Below, piece by piece: positions 1-5,927 of a stretch of DNA of 13,621 nucleotides. Source of the DNA: CAYWEP01 sp964613075 (GTDB lineage Bacteria > Patescibacteriota > Microgenomatia > Levybacterales > UBA12049); the NCBI GenBank assembly GCA_964613075.1, contig CAZTFV010000035.1, positions 1 to 13,621 on the forward strand, written 5' to 3'. Below the pieces are notes generated by a model that saw only the letters and a program-made list of their open reading frames with translations, did not search any database and was not told the DNA's origin. The position numbers and the translations under genes were made by a program. Position 1 is the first letter of the stretch; every line of letters starts with the position of its first letter.

Positions 1-1112
1 TGGGCAACAGGTTAACACAAAAAGTAAACGTGACTACGACTACTACCTATGTGTACGACAACGATTATAGGCTTACCCAGAAAAACAATCTAACTGCATA
101 CGCATACGATAATAATGGAAATCAAACCAGGAAACCGTCGGAAACCTTTAATCCTGACCCGGTATTCGGCTATGATTTTGAAAATAGAGTGGTAGGTCAT
201 ACGACAGCTGCTGGTAATGTTTATGACTACAAATACGATGGGTTAGGAAATAGGCTGCGAAAGAATATGGCAACAGCCGTTACCCGATACGTTTACGATA
301 CTTCAGGTCCACTCTCAAGACTTATGGCTACAAGCGGCGATCAAAATTATGCAACAACATTCTGGATTTACGGCTTAGGACTTATAAAAGATGGTGATGG
401 TAGATACCATCTTGAGGATGCGCTTGGGAATATGCGTTTTACAACAAGTTCAACCGGTTCGAAGTCAACTTCTGCAAATTACGATCCGTTTGGAAATATC
501 CGTTCTTCATCCGGTATACTCTCTGACTTTCAATTCAGCAAGGAACAATTAGATAGTGAGAGCAACTTGTACTTCCTAAGAGCCCGATATTACGATCCTG
601 AGACAGGCCGCTTCATCTCAAGGGATCCGGTAAAAGGCCCACTCGCAAATCCACAATCTCAAAATCCTTACGCGTATGCGCTTAATAATCCTGTAAATTT
701 ATCAGACCCCTCAGGGGAACAAGTCGCACAATTTATCCAAATGTGCGTACAAACCGCAACCACATTAGGAACAAAAGCTATTTCTCTTTTCCAAAGAGCC
801 GCACCAGTTACACAAAAAGGACCGACTACCGTCTATCAATCTGTACCAAAAAGTGCTCCATATGTAGGTATTACAAACGACTTTGGGAGAAGAGCTGCTG
901 AGCATGCTGTGTCTAAAGGAATACAAATAGAGCCAATTAAGGGGCTCGAAAATCTTACGAGGTCTGACGCCAGAGCCGTAGAACAAGCGCTCATTGAGAG
1001 ACACGGATTAGACAATTTATTGAATCAAAGAAATAGCATTAACCCTAATAATCCAAGCTATCCCCGAGCTATAGAAGAGGGTAACAAAATATTAGAGCAA
1101 TTAGGTTTGTGA
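1..1112 (+). CDS. Rhs-repeat polymorphic toxin, 3' part, with GIY-YIG-like C-terminal nuclease domain (5'-truncated by window edge)
   Basis: The frame is open from base 3, so the gene starts outside the window. Up to about 500 it encodes YD/Rhs repeats (YDALGNR-like motifs such as KYDGLGNRL). About 500-716 is the hyperconserved Rhs-associated core, with LYFLRARYYDPETGRFISRDP and then NPYAYALNNPVNLSDPSG. After the core comes a variable tip of about 130 residues (about 717-1112). The tip contains TVYQ, then APYVGITNDFGRRAAEH and a later ALIERHG helix, the layout of a GIY-YIG-type nuclease (Y..YVG.T, conserved Arg, conserved Glu/His). Family knowledge: Rhs proteins form a shell around a C-terminal toxin used in contact-dependent competition. 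The assignment of the tip as nuclease is by motif only. The next gene is a good immunity candidate. Confidence 0.88.
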   Translation, partial: GNRLTQKVNVTTTTTYVYDNDYRLTQKNNLTAYAYDNNGNQTRKPSETFNPDPVFGYDFENRVVGHTTAAGNVYDYKYDGLGNRLRKNMATAVTRYVYDTSGPLSRLMATSGDQNYATTFWIYGLGLIKDGDGRYHLEDALGNMRFTTSSTGSKSTSANYDPFGNIRSSSGILSDFQFSKEQLDSESNLYFLRARYYDPETGRFISRDPVKGPLANPQSQNPYAYALNNPVNLSDPSGEQVAQFIQMCVQTATTLGTKAISLFQRAAPVTQKGPTTVYQSVPKSAPYVGITNDFGRRAAEHAVSKGIQIEPIKGLENLTRSDARAVEQALIERHGLDNLLNQRNSINPNNPSYPRAIEEGNKILEQLGL

Positions 1113-1121
1113 TGCTATAAT
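1113..1121 (+). promoter_or_regulatory. Extended -10 promoter for the immunity gene
   Basis: TGCTATAAT, a perfect TGN plus TATAAT element, begins immediately after the TGA stop of the Rhs gene. The expected transcription start, six or seven bases after the box, falls on the GTG start at 1128, so the transcript would be leaderless. No Shine-Dalgarno sequence is seen and the -35 is weak, which an extended -10 tolerates. Confidence 0.6.
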
Positions 1122-1127
1122 ATTCAA

Positions 1128-1553
1128 GTGGACAAGATAAAAGAGTCATGGTCATTATTCAAACTTAATAAGAACGGAAAGAATTACATAGTTAGATGCA
1201 ATTCATGGTTATGGAACATGATTGCAGATCCTAAATACCCCTATAAAGTAGGTATAGCAATCCCTCTTGAACAGGTAGACGAAAATGGATTTCCAACAAA
1301 AAAAGTGGCAGCCGAACTTTACAGACTCGAAGATACAATAATACAGGAGATGCAAAAGGCGAAAGAGTCTCTCTTTGCAGGCTCAATTACAGGAGGCGAA
1401 ATAAAAGAGTTTTTCTTGTACACTTCAAATATCTCTGGAATTAAAAAAAAATTGAATAAAATCAAGAATTTATTTAAAAACTATGAACTTCAATTAAGTA
1501 TTGTAGAAGATAAAAATTGGGATGTTTTTAAGCAACTTTGTCCTCAAAAATAA
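1128..1553 (+). CDS. DUF695-like protein, probable immunity protein for the Rhs toxin
   Basis: 141 residues, GTG start, 15 bases after the toxin stop and in the same frame. The middle and end match what I recall of DUF695: a strand with VGIAIPLEQVDENGFP, then a helix with AELYRLEDTIIQEM, then GSITGGEIKEFFLYTSN, and a closing D.NWDVFKQL. It has no signal peptide or membrane segment, so it should be cytoplasmic, where an immunity protein to a nuclease would be needed. Function is inferred from position directly behind a polymorphic toxin; small cytoplasmic proteins in this place are usually the cognate immunity. No in-frame ATG lies near the start; GTG at 1128 is supported by the extended -10 just upstream. 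It overlaps the next gene by 32 bases. Confidence 0.65.
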   Translation: MDKIKESWSLFKLNKNGKNYIVRCNSWLWNMIADPKYPYKVGIAIPLEQVDENGFPTKKVAAELYRLEDTIIQEMQKAKESLFAGSITGGEIKEFFLYTSNISGIKKKLNKIKNLFKNYELQLSIVEDKNWDVFKQLCPQK

Positions 1554-2106
1554 GCTTTTATTACTGGGTGGATTCTTGACAACATTTGTTATTGCAGGAG
1601 CTGTTTATGGTTACCTTGCTTTCAATGCGACAAAATCATCCGTTAAAGGAGTGTCTACGAGTGCTATACCTATGCCAACAGTTGCACAAAGTCTACCACC
1701 TACCTCTACTCCCATTCCAACACCAACAAACAAACCGATATCAGTAAAAGCTCAAGTAACACCTCAAGCTAAACAATTTGGAGGCTGGTATTGGCGATCA
1801 GAATTAGGACGAGCGCAGCGTTGGCTAGGAACTGGTGCGCAAGGAAAAGATATTTGGACCGATACAGGAGACCCAACACCAACACCCACTAAGCCTAGCG
1901 CTCCATCTACAAATCACTCTGAAACGAAAATTGATGAGCTACAGTTTGGCGTTGCTACCGATTCCCAAACGTTAAGTCCAACACCTACTTCAAGCAGCCC
2001 TGGAGCTGCCGGTTCAAGTATAAGAGGAACATCATCAATGGCAGAAGTACAGAACCAAATTTGCTCCAAAGATGGAAGTAATCCAAATGTCCCTAAGTGT
2101 CTTTAA
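1522..2106 (+). CDS. Membrane-anchored Pro/Thr-rich surface protein of unknown function
   Basis: 194 residues. Residues about 8-33 form one hydrophobic segment (LLLLGGFLTTFVIAGAVYGY) preceded by a Lys, read as a signal anchor with the rest outside. The exported part is low complexity: STPIPTPTNKP near residue 60, PTPTPTKPS near 118 and SPTPTSSS near 153. Between them lies a short folded-looking stretch rich in Trp (GGWYWRSELGRAQRWLGTG). The C-terminus carries two Cys twelve apart, possibly a disulfide. I do not recognise a family. The 32-base overlap with the DUF695 gene suggests co-translation, so it may be a third member of the Rhs locus, for example a surface accessory, but that is inference. 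Confidence 0.7.
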   Translation: MFLSNFVLKNKLLLLGGFLTTFVIAGAVYGYLAFNATKSSVKGVSTSAIPMPTVAQSLPPTSTPIPTPTNKPISVKAQVTPQAKQFGGWYWRSELGRAQRWLGTGAQGKDIWTDTGDPTPTPTKPSAPSTNHSETKIDELQFGVATDSQTLSPTPTSSSPGAAGSSIRGTSSMAEVQNQICSKDGSNPNVPKCL

Positions 2107-2182
2107 TAAGGCTTGTGAGGCTTGGGGACGGTTCTGAGAAAGATTGATACAAATAAACTCTATTCTTCTCTCTTCCTTATAA

Positions 2183-2210
2183 TCTGGAAGCCAATTATTT
2201 GACTTCCAGA
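2183..2210. terminator. Stem-loop between convergent genes, possible bidirectional terminator
   Basis: TCTGGAAG (2183-2190) and CTTCCAGA (2203-2210) form a perfect 8-bp stem with a 12-base loop. It lies between the stop of the + strand gene (2106) and the stop of the - strand RTX gene (2217). Neither side has a good T-tract, so it could equally be an mRNA 3'-end protector. Confidence 0.45.
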
Positions 2211-2216
2211 GAATAC

Positions 2217-3176
2217 TTAAGGAGTAGGTGTTGGCGTAATGACAACCTCACAGTTTGATATACTTCCACCCTCACAGGTATCTGTATCAGCTCCTCCATT
2301 GACAAGAGACGCCATTCCTGGAGCTCTCAGATCGTCATTGCCTGCTTCACCATAAAATGAAGCGGCACCTGATCCTTTGACAGTGTCATTACCATTACCG
2401 CCTCTTACTGTGTCAGCTAAGCCGTTTGACACAACGTTATCGTTGCCTTCCCCAGCGTTTACGTCACTGGCAGCCTCTGAGCTTGTGACAATACAGTCAT
2501 CTCCACCAAGCCCATTTATTGAGTCAGATCCTCCCATACCAAAGATTAGATCCCTCCCCTCAGTTCCGATGAGCTCTTCAGAGCCTGATGTTCCAACAAT
2601 TGTATTATCAAATGTCATGCTGGAACATTGAGCAGGAGTAGCGGGAGGAGTGGTTGGTGTTGGAGTCGGTGTAATAACAACTTCACAATTTACGTTATGT
2701 CCTGACTCACAGGTATCTGTCCCTGAACCACCGTTTGCTAGCGATGCAGTACTTGGAGCACGAAGCTCATCGCTACCTCTTTCACCATAGAAGGATACAG
2801 CTCCATCACCGTACATCTTATCATTGCCTGTACCACCTTTGACAGTATCAGCGCCTTGAGCGACAACAATGTCATTACCGCTCCCTGCATTAACTGTACT
2901 TGCGGCATTATCGCTTGTGACAATACAGTCATTACTACCAAGTCCATTTATGGTGTCCGAGCCTCCCATACCGAAGATCAAGTCTCTTCCAGGTGTACCG
3001 GTAAGCGTTTCTGAAACAGAAGTTCCGACAATGGTTTTATCAAATGTCATACCGGAACATTCGCTTGGCGTGGCAGGGACAGCCGCAACTTTTGATGGTA
3101 ATGGAAGAACAAAAACGACAAAAATTATTACAAAAGTACTGAGTATTTTTTTTATTTTTATCACCTCCCCCTGCAC
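2217..3176 (-). CDS. Secreted RTX-type (hemolysin calcium-binding repeat) protein with two tandem modules
   Basis: Up to 319 residues. After an N-terminal signal peptide (ILSTFVIIFVVFVLPLP, cleavage probably near SKVAAV) come two modules of about 130 residues, roughly 39-168 and 183-313, joined by a PTPTPTTPPATP linker. Each holds GGxGxDxU nonapeptides (GMGGSDTING, NAGSGNDIVV, KGGTGNDKMYG), which in this family form a calcium-loaded beta roll. Each module also has four Cys at matching places (40, 84, 156, 164 and 184, 228, 301, 309), probably disulfides. The protein stops at ITPTPTP, just where the next linker would begin, as if a further module had been lost. The coordinates use the first GTG, but an ideal Shine-Dalgarno lies inside the frame and points to ATA at 3155. 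Calcium binding is inferred from the repeats. Confidence 0.85.
   Translation of the reverse strand: MQGEVIKIKKILSTFVIIFVVFVLPLPSKVAAVPATPSECSGMTFDKTIVGTSVSETLTGTPGRDLIFGMGGSDTINGLGSNDCIVTSDNAASTVNAGSGNDIVVAQGADTVKGGTGNDKMYGDGAVSFYGERGSDELRAPSTASLANGGSGTDTCESGHNVNCEVVITPTPTPTTPPATPAQCSSMTFDNTIVGTSGSEELIGTEGRDLIFGMGGSDSINGLGGDDCIVTSSEAASDVNAGEGNDNVVSNGLADTVRGGNGNDTVKGSGAASFYGEAGNDDLRAPGMASLVNGGADTDTCEGGSISNCEVVITPTPTP
3162..3168 (-). promoter_or_regulatory. Strong Shine-Dalgarno of the RTX gene, pointing to an ATA start at 3155
   Basis: On the - strand GGAGGTG (3168-3162) is followed by six bases and then ATA (3155-3153), after which the frame reads KKILSTF, a typical signal-peptide start. The secreted-protein gene ending at 10198 has the identical GGAGGTG-N6-ATG arrangement, so this looks like an ATG-to-ATA change or a true ATA start. 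Confidence 0.55.
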
Positions 3177-3233
3177 CTCATATCCATTATTAATTATTTT
3201 GCTTTATCAGTGCAATACTAGAGGTTTCTAAGA

Positions 3234-3818
3234 ATGCTGTATACTACAAGAGATATTCATATGATAACTTTATTAAAATCTTCTCTTAGGCTTGCCGGAT
3301 GGCTCTCGGTTATCAGCGCGATTCTTGGTGCGCCTTTGGCAGTGCTCGGGTTTGTGGCAGGGTTTAGTCAAAATACCGAGCTTGAGGTCATTAGTACACT
3401 TGTCGGACTTGTCTACGCAGGAATCTTTGCGTATGTATATGCGGTTTTCAAACAATTACTCAATGAGCGGTATCACTTTCGTGCAGCTGATTTTGCTTTG
3501 TGGGTATATATTACACTTGGTGTTGCATCAGCGCTTTTGCAGGTTATCGTCGGTATAGTTGATAGACAGACAGGAGAAATTCTTAATAAGATTTTGTTTT
3601 TCTCGGTTATACCGGCGGGTGCTGCAGGGATTATGATCGGGATAAAACTACTACGTCTGAAAGATGATTTATATGGACTGAGGAAGCAGTTTTCGTATCT
3701 GACTATGGCTTTTGGAGCCTGTCTGGCAAGCATTGTACTGTTGCCGTTTACGATTCTTCTGGGTGTTGTATCGGATATTTTGCTTGCTCTTATTCTTCTA
3801 CGCGCTTCGCGCGAATAG
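3234..3818 (+). CDS. Multi-pass integral membrane protein, unknown function
   Basis: 194 residues with about five hydrophobic segments: near residues 20-43, 52-72, 86-108, 120-138 and 155-190 (the last possibly two helices). Loops are short and carry Lys/Arg. I recognise no family motif or catalytic residue. AGAGG lies nine bases before the ATG at 3234, supporting that start; a second in-frame ATG at 3261 would remove nine residues and is also possible. The gene is divergent from the RTX gene and converges on the Gmad2 gene, so it is probably monocistronic. The 3' end contains a small GC palindrome (CGCGC-TTC-GCGCG, about 3799-3813) overlapping the last codons. Confidence 0.75.
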   Translation: MLYTTRDIHMITLLKSSLRLAGWLSVISAILGAPLAVLGFVAGFSQNTELEVISTLVGLVYAGIFAYVYAVFKQLLNERYHFRAADFALWVYITLGVASALLQVIVGIVDRQTGEILNKILFFSVIPAGAAGIMIGIKLLRLKDDLYGLRKQFSYLTMAFGACLASIVLLPFTILLGVVSDILLALILLRASRE

Positions 3819-3855
3819 GTAACACAGGTGTCGTTAATACAAACCTCAAGTAGAG

Positions 3856-4389
3856 TTAAAACGCAACGGGCATGATAAGTGTTTTGGAGTTTTCCGGAAG
3901 GTCTGAGGGATTGGCATTTCTGATAATAAGTTTTCCTTTAGCTGTTGTCAGTTTCTCAAAAGTTATCGCTGCGGTGAATGGCACAAAATCCTCAGTCATC
4001 CAGTCGCCCTGGGCATTGATAATTGCGGTACCCAAACTTTTGTCATTTGCATCAAAAACTTCTGCTGAAAAATTCGCTTCAAAATACCATGTACCGCGCG
4101 CACGACCATTTATCTCAAGCGGGCTTGTGATTTTTTGATTTGGACGGGGATTCTCAACAATAATTTCATCTCTATGCTCAAGCTCATTGCCGATGTTTTG
4201 GGTAAATGACTTACCATCAGGTGTGCGACACTGAGCAGGATAACTCTCCATAACCGAAAATCCCGCCGCAGCACAGTCATCAAAAGAATTTATCTTACTA
4301 ACTTGGACATATTTACTGTATTGTCTATACACATATACGCCGCCTGCAATGACTAAAACAATAATGGTAAAAAGAAATAATTTCTTCAT
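3856..4389 (-). CDS. Membrane-anchored protein with Gmad2 immunoglobulin-like domain
   Basis: 177 residues. Residues 3-21 form a signal anchor (LFLFTIIVLVIAGGVYVY). Residues 35-63 hold a Cys-paired motif, SFDDCAAAGFSVMESYPAQC followed by TPDGKSF, common at the N-termini of exported proteins in this kind of bacterium. Residues about 76-175 match Gmad2, the Ig-like domain first noted in spore-germination proteins: NPRPNQKITSPLEINGRARG, then WYFEANF, VFDANDKSLGTA, GDWMT and a closing strand. The domain is thought to act in cell-surface binding. Its ATG overlaps the hicA stop as ATGA, so it is translated with that pair, though its role is unlikely to be related to toxin-antitoxin function. Confidence 0.85.
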   Translation of the reverse strand: MKKLFLFTIIVLVIAGGVYVYRQYSKYVQVSKINSFDDCAAAGFSVMESYPAQCRTPDGKSFTQNIGNELEHRDEIIVENPRPNQKITSPLEINGRARGTWYFEANFSAEVFDANDKSLGTAIINAQGDWMTEDFVPFTAAITFEKLTTAKGKLIIRNANPSDLPENSKTLIMPVAF

Positions 4390-4637
4390 ACTTTCTTTTT
4401 GAGCGCTTTGTGAAACACGTCTTTAGAAAATCCACTTTGACGAATAATTGAATTTAACGTACCCGGTCTGAATTCACTATTACTTCCATGAAACGCGAGC
4501 GTCACGGCAAAGCTTTTATTATTTCTTTTTACAGTCCATGTTTGATGAGAAGTGGATCTGCTGCTCTCTTGTCGGAATCCCAAATTTGTTAAGATTCGAG
4601 CAACATCTCTATACTTAAGCGGTTTATAGCTAGGCAT
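4386..4637 (-). CDS. hicA: HicA-family mRNA interferase toxin
   Basis: 83 residues, normal for HicA. The family pattern is visible: KYRDVARILTNLGF at the start (helix 1), a central beta sheet with the catalytic His in TSHQTW (residue 31), a strand ending in AFHGSN, then PGTLNSIIRQSGFS, the conserved closing helix. HicA has a double-stranded-RNA-binding fold and cleaves mRNA. The usual GSHH is here TSHQ, but the His is kept, so it may be active. It overlaps the upstream hicB by eight bases and the downstream Gmad2 gene by four. The order is antitoxin first, as in many hicBA loci. Confidence 0.87.
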   Translation of the reverse strand: MPSYKPLKYRDVARILTNLGFRQESSRSTSHQTWTVKRNNKSFAVTLAFHGSNSEFRPGTLNSIIRQSGFSKDVFHKALKKKV

Positions 4638-4953
4638 AATGTAGATCGCTATACTGTGTTCTGGTGAAGAATTGGAAGCGATCTGAGGGTATAGTAGTTA
4701 ATTTCGGTTTTGTTATTTCTGATAGTTTATTCCAATATTCCATTGGAGCAGGGCGGTTGATAAGTTCTTTTGGATACCCTAACTTTGCTGCTGCATCAAT
4801 GAATGAGTCTATTGCATCATTTATACTAAGAATTGTTTCCTGCAAACTTGCGTGTCCTTCTTCCACAATATCCAAATCAAGACAAACTCCTGTGAATGAT
4901 CCGTCTTTTTCCTGATATGCAATAGAGCGAAAGAGGAGGCTTTTTTTGACCAT
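4630..4953 (-). CDS. hicB: HicB-family antitoxin
   Basis: 107 residues. Residues 8-55 carry the HicB partial RNase H fold: a strand in LLFRSIAYQEKDGSFTGVCL, then DLDIVEEGHASLQETILSI and a helix through DAIDSFIDAA. The C-terminal 50 residues contain no obvious ribbon-helix-helix or helix-turn-helix, so how it would bind DNA is not apparent. It lies first in the operon and overlaps hicA by eight bases. The promoter just upstream leaves only a few bases of leader, and no Shine-Dalgarno is seen. Assignment rests on both the fold pattern and the hicA partner. Confidence 0.85.
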   Translation of the reverse strand: MVKKSLLFRSIAYQEKDGSFTGVCLDLDIVEEGHASLQETILSINDAIDSFIDAAAKLGYPKELINRPAPMEYWNKLSEITKPKLTTIPSDRFQFFTRTQYSDLHYA

Positions 4954-4962
4954 GGCATACTC

Positions 4963-4990
4963 ATTATACTGTTCTTTTTCTATTCGTCAA
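4963..4990 (-). promoter_or_regulatory. sigma70-type promoter of the hicB-hicA-Gmad2 operon
   Basis: On the - strand TTGACG (4990-4985), a 16-base spacer, then TATAAT (4968-4963). The predicted transcription start is about 4956, three bases before the hicB ATG at 4953, so the mRNA would be nearly leaderless. Confidence 0.7.
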
Positions 4991-5117
4991 CTGGGATAAC
5001 AAATTCATCTTAGACGATATATTCAACTACGAGAACTATTATATAAACTGAGTGTCAAGAACTCTAAGAATGTCACAATAAAGATTTATAAGAGGTAGTT
5101 TGTGCAGCGTTTGCTTC

Positions 5118-5126
5118 TGCTATAAT
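5118..5126 (+). promoter_or_regulatory. Extended -10 promoter ahead of the small ORF at 5142
   Basis: TGCTATAAT matches the extended -10 exactly and is identical to the element at 1113. The predicted start is near 5133, nine bases before the ATG at 5142. The -35 region is poor. The rest of the stretch 4991-5117 shows no gene or clear structure. Confidence 0.5.
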
Positions 5127-5141
5127 CAGCTTGATCAATAC

Positions 5142-5264
5142 ATGAAATATATTGCTGTTTTCTGCTCGGTCAATGAATTGGAGGAAAAATATCGTACAGA
5201 AGGTGGGTATCGAGAGAAGCTACTAAGGAAAAGGCTAGAATATAAGAAGGGGAATATTAGCTAG
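5142..5264 (+). pseudogene. Possible remnant of a LOG-family nucleotide hydrolase gene (40 codons)
   Basis: A 40-codon frame behind a good promoter. It begins MKYIAVFCSVNELEEKY, which resembles the first strand and helix of LOG-family proteins (cytokinin riboside 5'-monophosphate phosphoribohydrolase-like, normally about 180-200 residues). The rest (RTEGGYREKLLRKRLEYKKG and two further residues) does not continue the family, and the GG..G and PGG.GT catalytic motifs are absent. It therefore looks like the 5' end of a lost gene joined to other sequence, or just possibly a short peptide gene in its own right. The end overlaps the convergent PIN gene by eight bases. The family match is from memory and rests on about 17 residues. 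Confidence 0.35.
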
Positions 5265-5556
5265 CTGTGGTTGAATCTTGTCTCTGTTGATTCAAAAATT
5301 TCGATGGTGTCACCACGTATATGTTCTTATACTTCTTAAGCGTTAAGAGATCTTTGTCTCCTGTGATAAGAAAGCTGCACTTTCCGATGACTGCGGTTTC
5401 CAAAACCATATTATCTGCTTCATCCCGCAACCCAAAATCCTTTCCCTGCAGAGACACAGATTCTGAAATCGACTGAATATAAGCGGGCTTCCCTGAGAAG
5501 TATAACGCGGACAACCAAACATTCGTATCATTAACTATTCTTGGAGGTTTTTGCAC
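5257..5556 (-). CDS. Shortened PIN-domain toxin (COG1569 type) missing its central part
   Basis: 99 residues, where this family normally has about 135-145. The N-terminus keeps RIVNDTNVWLSALYFSGKP with the first catalytic Asp (residue 10). The C-terminus keeps RDEADNMVLETAV and the SFLITGDKDLLTL motif with the later acids (45, 67, 69), ending in VVTPSKFL. About 50 residues that normally carry the second conserved acid (EEIL.EL) are gone, and the junction near residues 25-35 is in frame. Without that Glu, nuclease activity is doubtful. The GTG start has AGGG about seven bases upstream and overlaps the antitoxin gene by 26 bases. It may be decayed, or kept only as a binding partner. Confidence 0.72.
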   Translation of the reverse strand: MQKPPRIVNDTNVWLSALYFSGKPAYIQSISESVSLQGKDFGLRDEADNMVLETAVIGKCSFLITGDKDLLTLKKYKNIYVVTPSKFLNQQRQDSTTAS

Positions 5557-5788
5557 GTCTACCCTTCATTACTGCTTGAAGAATATCTTTCTCTGTGAGC
5601 TTTCTTCGCTTTGCATAGGCTCGAAAAGGACTTGCGAGCGTCTCCCACGTGACTTCTCCTTTTTGCAAGGAAAGAAACGTTTTTACAGCAGACGTAACAA
5701 AAGCAGATGGTGTCCGAAATGTTCCCAGTTTAACTTGCTTCTCTACTTCTTGTGCTAGGTTTTTGGGAAGTGAAATAGTGGTTTGCAT
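5531..5788 (-). CDS. Ribbon-helix-helix (CopG/ParD-like) antitoxin
   Basis: 85 residues from ATG 5788. Residues 1-45 show the ribbon-helix-helix pattern: strand QTTISLP, helix KNLAQEVEKQVKLG, turn FRTPSAFV, helix TSAVKTFLSL. The C-terminal half is basic and helical and probably wraps the PIN partner. An in-frame start 33 bases further upstream exists, but the promoter box lies between the two, so the shorter start is preferred. It precedes and overlaps the shortened PIN gene by 26 bases, the usual antitoxin-toxin order. It probably binds its own promoter as an autorepressor, as is normal for this family. Confidence 0.82.
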   Translation of the reverse strand: MQTTISLPKNLAQEVEKQVKLGTFRTPSAFVTSAVKTFLSLQKGEVTWETLASPFRAYAKRRKLTEKDILQAVMKGRRAKTSKNS

Positions 5789-5796
5789 ACAGAAAG

Positions 5797-5825
5797 ATTG
5801 TAGCAAGTTTTCCCTTTGCATTCAA
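5797..5825 (-). promoter_or_regulatory. sigma70-type promoter of the antitoxin/PIN operon
   Basis: On the - strand TTGAAT (5825-5820), a 17-base spacer, then TACAAT (5802-5797), preceded by TGC. The predicted start is about 5790, two bases before the ATG at 5788. Confidence 0.65.
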
Positions 5826-5888
5826 CCTCGAGGAACTCTGCGCCTTTTGGGGAACTTTAGTTCGCTTCATTTACCGCGTAACCGTTTC

Positions 5889-5917
5889 TTGATTTAACAG
5901 ATGAGTTATAGTATAGT
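5889..5917 (+). promoter_or_regulatory. sigma70-type promoter of the coiled-coil protein gene
   Basis: TTGATT (5889-5894), a 17-base spacer, then TATAGT (5912-5917). The predicted start is about 5924, four bases before ATG 5928. The earlier in-frame ATG at 5901 lies inside this promoter, so 5928 is preferred as the start codon. Confidence 0.6.
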
Positions 5918-5927
5918 ACCAAGCCAT

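Noticed and set aside
1110..1112. TGA between the Rhs toxin and DUF695 frames read as Gly (genetic code 25), making one fused protein
   Set aside because: Clear ATGA overlaps elsewhere (4386, 8414, 12236) use TGA as a stop at the ends of recognisable families, and the extended -10 gives the second gene its own start.
2377..3231. Open frames on the + strand opposite the RTX gene
   Set aside because: They are mirror images of the repetitive Gly/Asp codons and have no family pattern; the - strand frame has a signal peptide and RTX motifs.
5901..5927. ATG 5901 as start of the coiled-coil protein
   Set aside because: It lies between the -35 (5889) and -10 (5912) of the best promoter, so it would not be in the mRNA; 5928 fits.
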